Origin: Thereva unica
Lineage: Eukaryota; Arthropoda; Insecta; Diptera; Therevidae
Direction of reading: 5' to 3'
Assembly (NCBI GenBank): GCA_949987705.1
Contig: OX465286.1
Location: 24,168,045-24,232,044 of the forward strand
Length of the DNA stretch: 64,000 bases
Shown: in pieces, positions 41,020 through 52,804 of the stretch
How the letters are laid out: the number at the start of each line of letters is the position of its first letter
Position numbering within the stretch: position 1 is the stretch's first letter
Notes under the pieces: model-generated
What the model was told of the DNA's origin: nothing
The model's input: only the letters and a program-made list of their open reading frames with translations
Databases searched by the model: none
Made by a program: the position numbers and the translations under genes

Positions 41020-41083
41020 TTTAATAATATTGAACTATACCATATAAATATAAAGTATATTGAACTATACCATATAAATATAT
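41020..41083. repeat. 31-bp tandem duplication
   Basis: TATTGAACTATACCATATAA occurs twice, 30-31 bp apart, in the spacer between the two 28S fragments. Confidence 0.7.
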
Positions 41084-41096
41084 ACATAAATAACTT

Positions 41097-41167
41097 TCAT
41101 AGCTAACAAATCGATTGTCAGAATTGGGTATAGGGGCGAAAGACCGATCGAACCATCTAGTAGCTGG
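41097..41167 (+). rRNA. 28S rRNA mid-gene fragment (left of Gypsy insertion)
   Basis: GCTAACAAATCGATTGTCAG, GGGTATAGGGGCGAAAGACC, TCGAACCATCTAGTAGCTGG: conserved central 28S. Continues at 53775 with TTCCCTCCGAAG after the Gypsy element is removed. Confidence 0.9.
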
Positions 41168-41411
41168 TGTAATGAGTCCCCCATTACCAACTCTCATTAC
41201 CTACAACTTACTACAAACCCCTTCGACACCCCCTTTGGACACATAACCAAGAGCATCGCCAATCTTAAATTATCAATTCAATTTAATTCTATACCCCATC
41301 CATATTTTTACTTCAAAATAAGTTTTCACTTATTTCTTCTCTCCAATATAAACAATAACCCGACACCTCCGCTCGAGGCCATCCAAACATTTCAAAATAA
41401 GTTACCACTTA

Positions 41412-41586
41412 AGGCTGAAGCAGAACCAATCCGTTCCGTCCGCTCTGCACGTTTTTCCTTTGTTCTTCTTGACATTCCGTCCGCTTGATTGTGGCTACCG
41501 TTCTGTTCGTCTCATGAAAAGTTTATGGAAATGTCATATTTCCAACTTTTAAAAACGGACGGAACGAATTGGTTCTGCTTGAGCCT
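41412..41586. mobile_element. PIF/Harbinger-like MITE, 175 bp
   Basis: Imperfect ~29-bp inverted ends (AGGCTGAAGCAGAACCAAT... against AGGCTCAAGCAGAACCAAT...CGTTCCGTCCG) flanked by TTA on both sides (41409-41411, 41587-41589). The 3-bp TTA duplication suggests PIF/Harbinger. The 3' LTR of the same element is the uninterrupted counterpart. Confidence 0.75.
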
Positions 41587-41686
41587 TTATTTTCTCTAAC
41601 AGCTGATAACCATAAAACAGCATCCCATATCATGAAAGGTCCAAACTCTCGACCCTTTAACAAGGTCTAAATTCTGAGAACTCTAA

Positions 41687-43928
41687 TTCTTCTTATACCT
41701 TTTGAGCCCCAAAAATTGCGCAGTTCTACTCCACCGTGGTACAATAATGAGCTGAAGCATTTAAGGAATCAGAAAAATAGACTTTGGAAGACCTATTTAA
41801 AAAGGAAGGATTCTCCGAGTCTTATTACATTTACTGATTGCTATAACAGATTTCGTTTACTCTCTTCTGCTCTGTATGGCGAATATCTCAGCAGCATGAG
41901 GGACCAGGTTTATACTGATCCTAGAAACTTCTTCAAATTTGTAAACTCCAAGAAAAAAGTTGATAACTACCCAAATACTATGCAGCACACTAACTGGTCA
42001 AGTAGTGATTCTTCCTCTATTTCCAACATGTTTGCTTCATTCTTTCATCAATCTTTCACCCCTTCTAACTTTCAGCCTAATGACAATAATTTTCGTCATA
42101 TAACTCCACACCGAGAGGCTACTAGTTTATCTCTCTCAATTTCCACTGACGATATCATGAAACATATTGATGAACTCCCATACGATTTCACTTCCGGCCC
42201 TGACGGTATACCTCCTGCTCTCCTTAAATCCTGTGTGGAGGTTCTCCAGTCTCCACTTAAAACCCTTTTTAAAAAATCCTTAGATAAAGGGTATTTCCCT
42301 ACTCTTTGGAAGAATTCGTTCATAATTCCTATTCACAAAAGTGGTAGCAAGAACGAAATATCGAATTACAGACCAATTGCCAAGCTGTCTGTCATACCAA
42401 AACTTTTTGAGTCAATCATTTATTCTGCAATCGTGCCCATCTGCAAAAAGCTTATTTCTACAAACCAACATGGTTTTCTTCCAGCTCGTTCCACTACCAC
42501 CAATCTCCTTGAATTCACTTCCCATGCTGTTGAAGGCTTCGTTTCCGGTTGCCAAACTGATTGTGTTTACACTGATTTCAGTAAGGCATTTGACAAGCTT
42601 TCCCACTCCATTATACTTTTCAAACTAAAAAAGTTAGGTTTCCCAGTAGCCCTTCTATTATGGTTCCAGTCCTACTTAGCTGACAGGACCTACCAAGTCC
42701 TTTTCCGTGGATCCAAATCCGCGACCATTGAGGCGTCATCCGGTGTCCCTCAAGGCAGTCACCTTGGCCCTATCCTCTTTATTCTTTCTATTGATGATAT
42801 TGTTACCTTGCTAAGACACTGCAGAATCCTGATTTATGCTGATGACATCAAATTGTACCGTCACGTAAAGAGTATGGAGGACTGCAAACTTTTGCAGGTC
42901 GACCTCGACACCTTTTTCTCTTGGTGCGCCAACAACAACCTGGTTCTTAATATTAGTAAATGCGAAGTCATGACTTTTTGTAGGCGACGTGATCCTATAA
43001 TTTATAACTACTCATTCTCTGGTGAGGGTGTCCCCCGTGTTAATTTAGTCAAAGATCTCGGGATAAGATTTGACACCAAGCTAGACTTCTCTACTCATAT
43101 CAACTATATTTCTTCCAAGAGCAGCTTAGTCTTGGGTTTTATAAAAAGGTGGTCCAAAGAATTTAACAGCACCCTGATCACTAAACACCTATACATTTCC
43201 CTTGTCAGACCTTTACTTGAATATGCGTCCCAGGTTTGGTCTCCTCACTATTCTTCGCATGTTGGAAAAATTGAGTCGGTTCAACGTAGGTTCGTTCGAT
43301 TCGCATTGAATCACCTTCCTTGGGAAGACCCTTTGATTCTTCCACCATATGAATACCGACTTAAGTTACTCAACTTAAACACTCTCCACAAGCGTCGTGA
43401 GGTGGCCGATGTTGTTTTCGTTCACCTGCTTCTTAATGGACGTGTCGACTCAGGTTTTCTAAGGCGCCGTGCGTCGTTTAGAGAGAGTCGATACAATCTG
43501 AGAGGACCACCGCTCTTACACATCAACTCCTCTAACACCAATTATGGCCGATTTGAGCCTGTTAATCGCATGTTCATTAATGTAAATAAAAATATTAATG
43601 TTTTTAGCGTAAGCACTAACAAAGACCTGCTTAAAAGGAGTCTATTTGTTGTCTCATGACTGTTTATGTGTTTCGCATGCAATTTTTATTGGTACTCAAT
43701 CTTTTATGTTTGCATGTCTCAGCTGAGCCACGGCAGTGGTAAATATTTCTCAGCCCTGCTGGGAAGTGCGCCTTCTGCGTTAGAAGGGAAACTCTATATA
43801 TGTATATATATACATATATATTTATATATATATGTATGTATGTATGTGTATGTATATATAGATTTTCATGCTTAGCTGAAAAGTGCGCCTTCTGTGCTAG
43901 AAGGGTTAACTCTTGAGGTAATTATTAA
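41687..43928 (+). mobile_element. 5'-truncated non-LTR retrotransposon (Jockey/CR1-like)
   Basis: Inserted after CTCTAA in the 5' LTR; the intact 3' LTR shows the empty site CTCTAAAGATTC. Contains an RT ORF but no endonuclease, hence 5'-truncated. The 3' UTR holds a duplicated ~25-bp motif (GTGCGCCTTCTG...TAGAAGGG at 43766 and 43888), a (TA/TATG)n tract, and ends GAGGTAATTATTA. TSD not longer than about 3 bp. Confidence 0.8.
41716..43659 (+). CDS. Non-LTR reverse transcriptase (ORF2 C-terminal part)
   Basis: An open frame of ~647 codons, all of it after the missing endonuclease. Linker TPPWYNNELKHLRNQKNRLW, then RT: SGPDGIPPALLK, NYRPIAKLSVIPKLFE, VYTDFSKAFDKLSH, GVPQGSHLGPILFILSI and catalytic LIYADDIKLY near 42835. 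The C-terminal region (RPLLEYASQVWSPHY, RFVRFALNHLPW, RYNLRGPP) is typical of the Jockey/CR1/I supergroup. The first Met here is internal to the original ORF2. Frame intact, so the insertion is relatively young. Confidence 0.88.
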   Translation: MRSSTPPWYNNELKHLRNQKNRLWKTYLKRKDSPSLITFTDCYNRFRLLSSALYGEYLSSMRDQVYTDPRNFFKFVNSKKKVDNYPNTMQHTNWSSSDSSSISNMFASFFHQSFTPSNFQPNDNNFRHITPHREATSLSLSISTDDIMKHIDELPYDFTSGPDGIPPALLKSCVEVLQSPLKTLFKKSLDKGYFPTLWKNSFIIPIHKSGSKNEISNYRPIAKLSVIPKLFESIIYSAIVPICKKLISTNQHGFLPARSTTTNLLEFTSHAVEGFVSGCQTDCVYTDFSKAFDKLSHSIILFKLKKLGFPVALLLWFQSYLADRTYQVLFRGSKSATIEASSGVPQGSHLGPILFILSIDDIVTLLRHCRILIYADDIKLYRHVKSMEDCKLLQVDLDTFFSWCANNNLVLNISKCEVMTFCRRRDPIIYNYSFSGEGVPRVNLVKDLGIRFDTKLDFSTHINYISSKSSLVLGFIKRWSKEFNSTLITKHLYISLVRPLLEYASQVWSPHYSSHVGKIESVQRRFVRFALNHLPWEDPLILPPYEYRLKLLNLNTLHKRREVADVVFVHLLLNGRVDSGFLRRRASFRESRYNLRGPPLLHINSSNTNYGRFEPVNRMFINVNKNINVFSVSTNKDLLKRSLFVVS

Positions 43929-44862
43929 AGATTCTCGGTGCACACTTGCCATCATGTGTATAATGCCCTGAAGTCCACTTTCACCCAAGAGCCAATTAAT
44001 TAAAACGATGTTCAATGCCATTGTTTACATTTCCATTACTTGGCATAAAACCCAAGTAAATTTCGAAATACGTTTTCCAGCCGCACCGACTGAAATCTTG
44101 GGTAATTAACCAGCGCATAGCCATATGCAGAAATGTACAAAAGTCATGTGCAGAAAAAACACATGACTTACGACAAGTGACCCATATTCTGATCACGTAC
44201 GATCATCCCGACTCGAGAACTAAGAACATGTGCAGAAATTCTCTCTGCACTTGTTCGCCGGGAGAGAGTGTTTGCAGGAATTTCTCCTGCATGAATGCAT
44301 GAGAGCGTAAAATGTTTCTTGAGCTCCTCCCTAAAATGCATTCAAGAAAATTAAACGAGATGACCAATGAAAAGCCGCAATGAATGTCCAATAAAGAATT
44401 TTCGGTATCGAAGGAGATTATAAAATGTGAAAGTGATCCGTGAAATTCAATCAGTAATATTCAATCAGTAAGTCAGTAATATTCATTGAGGCAGACAGTA
44501 AAGTTCATTCAAGCAGTCATTTAAGTAAATTTCTTTTAGTTAGTTAACTAAAAAGGGAAAAGTGTTGGAAAGTATTTCTATGGCAAATGCATAGATATCA
44601 ATCTCGGAAGGCATCCGATTTACCTACGTGAGCCGGCGTAGGGGGATTGATATTTCTATAGCTTAGCCCAGTGTAAAATTAAATTAGTAAAGAGTCAATT
44701 AAAGCAAAGTATGTTTCAAGATTAATAAATAAAAGTGTTACTAAAGCAAGTGTTTGAAGTGATTGAGTAATTTGAAAGGTAAACTTACAAGGGCTAGTGG
44801 GCATATCTCGTTCCGAGAATGTACTCCACGGTCCTGCCGTAACAAGCAAACGATTCACGGCA

Positions 44863-45645
44863 TAAATTTGGTGGCAGCGGTGGGATGCTTTGATTAAATC
44901 AGTATCCGCTACCGATAAATGAGGTTGTCCTGAAATAATAGGCACCTCCAACTATAAAATCAGCAACGCACCAAGCATACAACTATTAGCCCCTCCAGAG
45001 GCCAGGAGCCGGAGTTAGGGTGGTGCCAACAAGAAATTAAGTAAATCAAATCAACGAGGGATCCACATCAATTCAACGAGGGATCCACAACCAATCAACG
45101 AGGGATCCACATCAATTCAACGAGGGATCCACTACAATTCAACTAAGGAACCTCTAAATTCAACAATCAACATGGGAAATCCCAGCTTCTACAAACCCGA
45201 CGCGGGAATATACAAGTAAGCCAGTAGAACTATTTTTTTTTTATTTTTACCACAAAAGATGAAAATTTTGCTCTAAAATATGATCAAATTTTTTTTTTAT
45301 GAAATAAATTTTCACGATGAAATACATAAATAAATTAAAAAATTAGTGAAAAAAAAAATATATTTCCTTATGTTGAAGACGCAAATTTCGCGTATTAATA
45401 ATTATTTAACTATTTAACTAACGGTGTTCAATTTTTCTGGTGCTCGAATTTTCTTGGTGCTTGATTTTTTTTTGCTCTGTGCTCGATTTCGTTTCTACTT
45501 ATTGCCTATCTAAAAATTTGATGACCTTAGATTTGTTTTTATTTTTATTTTCTCCCTTTACAAAAAACATTAATCCTTAAAGATTGAGCTAAGAAGCTTA
45601 AGAAAATTATTACCTTCTGCCTCAAAGCCGTCTAGAATAAAGAAA
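44863..45645 (+). other. Gypsy-1 leader with PBS and a short minisatellite
   Basis: TGGTGGCAGCGGTGGG at about 44869-44884 is the primer-binding site. Four copies of CAACGAGGGATCCAC with AATT spacers lie at about 45052-45135. The rest is AT-rich leader before gag. Confidence 0.7.
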
Positions 45646-46396
45646 ATGGCTACCGGCAGTGATTCCCAACCACCTGCGATAGGTGTCGAATCAGCATCCT
45701 TACGGATAACAATATCTGACGCCAGAGAAATGATACCCGATTTCTCTGGAAATAAAAATGAATTAAACCGATTCATATCCTGCTGTGATGAACTCTTCAA
45801 CATCACTAAAAGTGAGCGGGATAGGGCACTATTCTTTCATATATTAAAAACCAAAGTCTCTGGCGCCGCGTACGATATCCTTGATTATTGAGGTGTAACC
45901 AATTGGGAGGAATTTAAAACTCACCTTCTCAAGCGGTATAAACTGTCTCGGTCCACCATTCGTGAAGACCAAAGGCGGTTGAAGCAAAGCTCCAAGGAAA
46001 GCGTGAGTGAATTCTCACAAAGAATCATAAGAACCTTGGGAGAGCTAAACAAATCCACCCAGATAGCAGTTTCAGATGCTGGGGCTAGGCGACTTTTGGT
46101 AGAAGAAAGCCGGATTGAAAAATGAGCGACTCCAAACATTGGCACAGGCTAAGAACGAAACAGACCTGACAGCCTTGATCGATTATATTTTGGACCGCGC
46201 TTCTCTCATTGAGGAGAAGTATTCAAGGAACCAACTGAACGATGGATCCCCTAGACAAACCCTAATCTGTGAGCTATGTCACAAAAGGGGACACGCCCGG
46301 GAGACGTGTTACAAGAAAAAAAATGACAAGGATAGACAAGGGCCTTCTGGAAATCAAGATAATGGACACATCCGACAAGTCAGGATGTTAAACTAA
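45646..46396 (+). pseudogene. Gypsy-1 Gag
   Basis: MATGSDSQPPAIGVESASLR opens a retrotransposon Gag (IPDFSGNKNELNRFISCCDE, LKRYKLSRSTIREDQRRLKQ). Stop at 45889-45891 and a frame change near 46105. The C-terminal zinc knuckle CELCHKRGHARETC near 46270 marks nucleocapsid. About 250 aa across lesions. Confidence 0.82.
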
Positions 46397-46489
46397 GAAG
46401 AAATAGAATCGGGAAACGAGAATTCGCGGGACGGAATCTACGGTGATCCAACCCGCAACTGCGAAATTCAAGCCGACGTACACAACTAA

Positions 46490-49015
46490 GGACAATAGTT
46501 GAAGTCCCCGTCACAATCTCTGAACGCTGTGTTACAACTACTCTACCTTTCTCTATTGCAAGAGAAGGCAGCTCCACATTCCGCATCGATCCAGGTATCG
46601 CATCGCATCGATTAGTCTGCATAAGCTCACATCAACTTCCGATGAAGCCTGGGTGGATGTTAGTCGAAAGTGCGTAATTAACACTATATACGAAGACGGC
46701 GTCCCCTCCGAAGGTTTAGCTCAAGCAAGTTTGGGTTTAGACAGCAGTAATACCGGACTAGAAATATCTCACCCTTTCCATATTATTAGGGGCGAGGGAA
46801 CTCTACTCTGCGATGGGATATTGGGGCATGATTTTTTTAAAAGATTCAATTGTGACATCAGATATTCAAAGAGCGTGATGGAAATGGCACTCCCCTCCGA
46901 TAGTATATATCCTCTACCAATGCAGAATATCAATAATGTTTATGCACAAAATAAAAAGGTCTATGAAAGTAAATCGCGAAGTAGTATGAATCGCAGTAAC
47001 CAAATCACGCCGACAGGTGATCTTCTCCTTCCTAGGAAAGCACTCTCTGATCGCCTGTTGTTTGAACCAGTCCCCCATTCGGATAAAAAGGTTAGCAACA
47101 GGGTAGCAATAGATTTAAACTGCAATGTTACGGGAAAAAATAACCTGAACCAAGAAGAAGTTAAAAAAGAACCTCCCAGGAATAAAGCAACCTGCGGGGA
47201 TGATCTAATAAAAAGAAGAAATGAAAATGAAGTAATTACGGAATTACCCCCATGTATAAGCGGGGAACAGCAAATAAAATATGAAGATAATGAGATGTTA
47301 CCTATCAGTGAGATAGACGAAAATCGCGTAGAAGAGAATTATGAAACAAAAAAGGAAAAATTAAAAACTCGCTGCATCATAGCGAATGAATACGGAAATA
47401 CCGTACATGGAGACTTGGATGACATAAATCCACTAGAGGAAGAGGAGGAAACTATAAATAAAATAATCAAATTACCAAATACTAACCAGAAGGAAGATGG
47501 AGGAAACGAAACGAGAGTGTTGGACATGAAAGATAATGAACGTGAAAATTGTAAGTCAAATTTTAAAAGGGATCTAGTGATTCCACCCCGAACACAAACT
47601 ATTATAGAAATTCCAATGGAGGGCAATTCAGCCAAACTATGCAGTAAAAAGGAAATAAAGCCGGGCATATTTTTAGGAAATTGTATAACGCGACCAGTTG
47701 AAGGGTATGCCAGAGTGGCTGTTTTAAACGTAAATGAGGAAGCGACAAGAATCTCTTGTGAAGACGTTAATCCTTACTGGTCCGATTTAAGCGAATATGA
47801 TCTATTGACGCCAAATTACGACGGGAATACAATAAATAAAAGATTGGAAGAACTCCGTAAATTAATAAATTTAGATCATTGTAATGAAGAAGAACGTGAC
47901 TCAGTAATAAAAATTTGTAAGGAATTTAATGACTTGTTTCATCTAGAAGACTATCTTACGTGCACAGACGCAATCACGCACACAATACCAACATTGGCAG
48001 ACAAGCCACCTATATACACTAAGCCTTACAGGCTTCCTGAATCCCAAAGAAGCGAGATCGATAAACAAATTAAAAACATGCTGAACGACGGAATTATCAG
48101 TCAAGTAGTAGTCCTTGGAATTCACCACTATTGTTAGTCCCTAAAAAACCGGATGCAAATGGTAATAAAAAATGGAGAGTAGTAGTTGACTTTAGGAGAC
48201 TAAACGAAATTACTATTGGCGATGCATATCCACTGCCTAACATCACGGATATCTTGGATCAATTGGGTAAATCTAAGTATTTCACTACTCTAGATTTGGC
48301 CAATGGTTTCCACCAGATACCCTTGGATGAGACAGATAAAGAGAAAACAGCCTTTAGCACTCCATATGGACATTACCATTACAATAGAATGCCGTTTGGA
48401 CTCAAAAGAGCTCCCGCCACTTTCCAGAGGCTAATGAACACGTTATTAACTGGACTACAAGGTCTGCGCTGCTTCGTATATTTGGACGACATCGTCGTCT
48501 ACAGTTATGACCTACACGACCATAATTCCAAACTTATGGAAGTATTCAGCAGACTAAAGGCAAATTGCTTAAAGCTCCAACCAGAAAAATGTCATTTTCT
48601 AGCAAAGGAGTTAACTTACCTAGGCCATGTTGTCAGTTCAGAAGGAGTACACCCAGATCCATCAAAAACTCAAGTACTCAAAACATATCCCCAACCAAAG
48701 AAAACAAAAGACATTAAAGCATTCTTAGGATTCGTGGGATACTATCGCAGGCTCATACCTGACTTTGCTCGACTCGCTAAACCTTTAACAAAATTATTAA
48801 AAAAGGATACACCTTTCATATGGGATCCTTTCTGTGATGAATCATTCAGATTATTATTAAAGCAAAAATTAGTTACCGCACGACTACTGACGCAAGTGAT
48901 GTAGCGTTAGGAGCCATTTTGTCCCAAGGAGAAATAGGACAAGACCGACCAATATGTTATGCTAGTCGCACCTTGAACCCTGCAGAGACCAGGTATTCTA
49001 CCATCGAAAAAGAAC
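46490..49015 (+). pseudogene. Gypsy-1 Pol, protease to RNase H (left part)
   Basis: A protease-like region (TTTLPFSIAREGSSTFRIDPG to CDGILGHDFFKRF) is followed by a long, poorly conserved acidic linker (46900-47800). RT follows a frame change near 48105: VPKKPDANGNKKWRVVVDFR, TTLDLANGFHQIPL, MPFGLKRAPATFQ and catalytic FVYLDDIVVY near 48480. RNase H starts after a small deletion/frame change near 48880 ([15 protein letters not shown]) and reaches YSTIEKE, where the 1-kb TIR element splits it. Multiple lesions, so an older element. Confidence 0.85.
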
Positions 49016-50025
49016 ACGCACATAAGAGTGGTAGTTACTTTTACTATAAAAATATAGTAAAATTTTTATAGTACATTGAACTATTATTGTAGTTCAAAAT
49101 ACTATAGTTTTAGTAATTCGAACTTCACGCACATAAGAGTGGTAGTTACTTTTACTATAAAAATATAGTAAAATTTTTATAGTACATTGAACTATTATTG
49201 TAGTTCAAAATACTATAGTTTTAGTAATTCGAAATTTAAGTACTAAAGTAAATTAATATTTTTTTAACATTAATTATAGTAACATGGTCAACTATTTTTA
49301 ATGGTAATTTCAACTAAGCATCTTAGTGATTCTCGCTTTTCCTCTCTCTGTCTCTCTCTCTCTATCTGTCACTCGCTCTTCGAACAAACTGTCAGAACAG
49401 ATCAAACAAAATTTAATTTGTACGAATACATTTTTGACTTTAAAATTATTCTGAAATATGGAATATTGTACATAAACAACTCAAAACTTTTTAAGAATGT
49501 TTACTTTTTTTATCTCGACAAAAAACTTATCAAAAGTGAATTTTTTGCAATTTTCCAGGTCATCTGTTATTATTTCTTTTTCAGACTCCTTGACCGAAAA
49601 TGATCAAACTGGGATTCCACCTAAAGATAATGCAAACGTGATTGTGTTGAACAGTGGTGATATTATTGGTGATGTTATTTTCGAGACTTTAGAGACCGAC
49701 AAAAGCCAAGAAAAAAATCAATCAGAGGAAGAAGAAGAATCGAGTACTATTTTTATAGTAAACTGTATAATATTTATAGTAAATTTCTGAACATCTAACT
49801 AATAAAAATATGGTCCCATTTACTATATTTATAGTAAAAAAGTGCTATTGCCATAATACAATGTACTAGTACGCATAGTAATGGTTACTACAAATTTATA
49901 GTAAAATTAAATATGAAGCACTATAGTAATATTGACTGTACATCATAGTTGGTCGAAAATAAACTATACGTTTATATTAAAAGTTACTACAATAATAGTT
50001 TTGCGCACTATAATTTAATGTGCGT
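49016..50025. mobile_element. 1,010-bp TIR element of uncertain superfamily inside Gypsy-1 RNase H
   Basis: 4-bp duplication GAAC at 49012-49015 and 50026-50029. Short inverted ends ACGCACAT(A/T). Removing it restores STIEKELLAIVYAV. The left end is tandemly duplicated (111-bp period, 49016 and 49127). Many copies of TACTATAAAAATATAGTA-like palindromic words occur near both ends. An interior frame (49497-49790) encodes an acidic tail (ETLETDKSQEKNQSEEEEES) after a possible splice acceptor TTTTCCAG; no transposase recognised. Confidence 0.75.
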
Positions 50026-51743
50026 GAACTCTTAGCGATTGTCTACGCAGTTACGCAATTTCGACCATATATCTATGGGAGAAAATTCACGATCATTACT
50101 GATCATAAACCTTTAGTATGGTTGATGAATCTGAAGGATTGCACCAGTAGACTTACGAGATGGAGAATTAGATTAGAAGAGTACGACTATAAGATAGTAT
50201 ACCAGGCTGGGAAACTCAATTCTAACGCGGACGCCCTTAGTAGAATTAATACTAATGGGATATCGGAAAATGAAAAAGTCGTTAACGTTATCACTAGAAG
50301 CCAAGCAAAAAGGTCGGAAAATTAAGATGCGCCATTACAAATTTCTAGAGATATCACAAACTCACCCGAAGAGTATGCTCAGAAGATCATATTCCAAAGA
50401 AGGAATCAAACACTCCTTCATGAAAAGAAAATCCCTTATAAATTTTATTAGTTGCCATTAGTCACAGGCGAAACTGAACAATTACTAAAGGAAAAATGCA
50501 AGGAATTACCGATAGATTTAGAACTAGGCCAAATATACAAATATAACCTAGATAGTCATTATGTAATAAGTAAATGCCCATTACCCACAAGGACCGATAA
50601 AGATAGAGAAATAGTTAGGAAAGTAGTATGTGAAATAGCAGCAATTAGCCAAACAGCGGGCATAAGTAAAATTTGTCTATCGATACCTCCGCTGAATAAT
50701 GAAGACTTGGTCCATTTAGAGGCTCTCTGTCGCGAAATATTTACAAACAGAGATGTCGAAATCATTTTCTATTTAGGAAAAATAAAAAGGATAACTGACC
50801 CCGATGAGGTACAAGAAATCCTTCGAGATTATCATGAATTACCTACTGGAGGCCACCAGGGCATCGCAAGGACTCTGAAAAAGCTCCAAAGAAATTTCTT
50901 CACGTTCCTCACCTTTTCAAAGGGTATTTTTAGATATTGTGGGACCCTTACTCACAAGCTATACAGGGAATAAATACCTGTTAACATTCCAAGATGATCT
51001 TACAAAGTATTCAAGTGCGATCGCATTGGAAAACGCGGATGCAAGCACAACCGCGAGGGCCTTTGTAGAAAATATAATCTGCAAACATGGTATTCCAAAA
51101 TCTCTGCTTACTGACCAGGGCAGCAATTTTTTAAGCGATATGTTCAAGGAGACTACCAAATTGCTTAATATAAAACAAATTGCAAACAACTCCTTACCAT
51201 CCCCAAACAAACGGAGCTCTCGAAAGAAGTCATAGAACCTTAGCTGAATATCTCCGGCACTATATAACTAGAGATCCACTCACCTGGGACACGTGGATCC
51301 CATACGCCATTTTCGTGTATAACACAACTCCCCACTCCAGTACCAACTACACTCCACACGAGTTATTATACGGTTTTCCAGCCGAAATACCCTCAAATTT
51401 CAAAAATAATCCCGATGCCTTATATAACTACGAAAGTTACGCAAAGGAACTTAAGGCTCAATTGCAGCACGGTTACAAGATGGCTAAGGAGACTATCTTA
51501 ACAACCAAGATTAAAAATAAGGCACATTACGATAAGAATGCAGGCCTAAGACTCTTTCATCTAGGCGATAAGGTCTTGGTAAAAAATAATGCGAGGAAGA
51601 ACAAATTAGCCCCCTTATGGGAAGGCCCCTTCCCAGTAGTCCGAGTAGACTCCACGGAAAACACTACTGTTAGAATCCGAAATAGGAATAAGACCCTTCA
51701 CAATAATAATTTAAAGTTGTTTACCGAAGATAATAATGTATGA
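50026..51743 (+). pseudogene. Gypsy-1 Pol, RNase H to integrase (right part)
   Basis: RNase H continues LLAIVYAVTQFRPYIYGRKF, ITDHKPLVWLMN, SRLTRWRIRLEEYDYKI, SNADALSRI. After a frame break at 50325-50460 the integrase zinc region starts (YHELPTGGHQGIARTLKKL) but loses its C-C half by deletion near 50900. Core: LLTFQDDLTKYS and SLLTDQGSNFLS in one frame, then YHPQTNGALERSHRTLAEYL after a shift near 51180. C-terminal GDKVLVKNNARKNKLAPLWEGPF to the stop at 51743. Inactive. Confidence 0.85.
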
Positions 51744-52804
51744 AATTCTTCGTAGGTCATTCATTATCCTATGGCTCTTCCTCACACAGAGGACAAAATG
51801 ACTGTTCAAAAAAAAAACCAAATCTAAAGAAAAAATTAATAACAATATTTCATATTTCAATACCATTGTCAAACGCACCTAGAAAAATATCCACCGACGG
51901 AAAATTTAAAAATGTCATAAAACTATAAATAAAACATAAACGCGTTGCAATATAGTATAAAACCATTCTTAGAACTTAACAAGATACGTAAAAAAAAATT
52001 GAAAGGATAAACAAAAAAAAATGCAAACATAAGGAAATAAAAATAAAAAAAAAGAAGACAAAGAATTTTTGTAAAAAAAGAGAAACAAGGAAGTGTAAAA
52101 AAAAGGTAATAAAAAGTACACATATGTTGTGAATAGTAAACTAGTAATTGTATAAAAAAAAAAATTAATAAACCCTTAGAATATTAGGAATATTACTAAA
52201 TAAAATTTTTTAATAAGAATAAATACAAATATGTAACTATAGCTTTGACCCTAGGTAGAAATATAGAATAATAAATAGTAGGTAGAAATATTAAATAATC
52301 AAATAATTAAATAATTAAATAATTAAATAATTAAATAATTAAATAATTAAATAATTAAATAATTAAATAATTAAATAATTAAATAATTGAATAATTAGAT
52401 TAAATAATATAATGTGTAATAATTAAATAATCAAATAATTAAATAATTAAATAATTGAATAATTAGATTAAATATTGCAATGTGTAATAATTGAATAATC
52501 GAATAATTAAATTAAATATTCTAATGTAACATTTTGCTATGTATATTAACAAAAAAAAACTAAATAAGGCTAACTAAGTATAAGGTAACAAATAAGGACC
52601 TAAGGTCAATTGTTAGGAAGTAATAATTAAGAAAAAAAAACAAACAACAAAACAACATTTTTCTCAAGCAAAATTAAATTTTCATATCACTCCGGATCAC
52701 ACACAATTTTTTTCAAAAAAAAACTTACGATACCACACACCACAACCACATGGTTCCGACGAAAGTTCCGCTCCCTTACGCAACTTTCTTTTTAAGGGAG
52801 TAGG
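51744..52804 (+). other. Gypsy-1 3' non-coding region with (AATTAAAT)n and PPT
   Basis: AT-rich, no ORF of substance. An 8-bp AATTAAAT repeat runs about 52292-52390, with degenerate copies to ~52500. TTTTTAAGGGAGTAGG immediately before 52805 is the polypurine tract. Confidence 0.8.

Larger units (their letters stand above)
41168..44862 (+). repeat. 5' LTR of Gypsy-1, with two nested insertions
   Basis: LTR segments are 41168-41411, 41587-41686 and 43929-44862. Relative to it, the 3' LTR (52805-53774) lacks about 310 bp between ATTCATTGAGGCA and the terminal ~60 bp. Contains GCAGAAATTCTCTCTGCA-type short inverted repeats. Confidence 0.85.

Noticed and set aside
43790..43875. ORF over the TATG microsatellite in the non-LTR 3' UTR
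   Set aside because: Translation of simple repeats.
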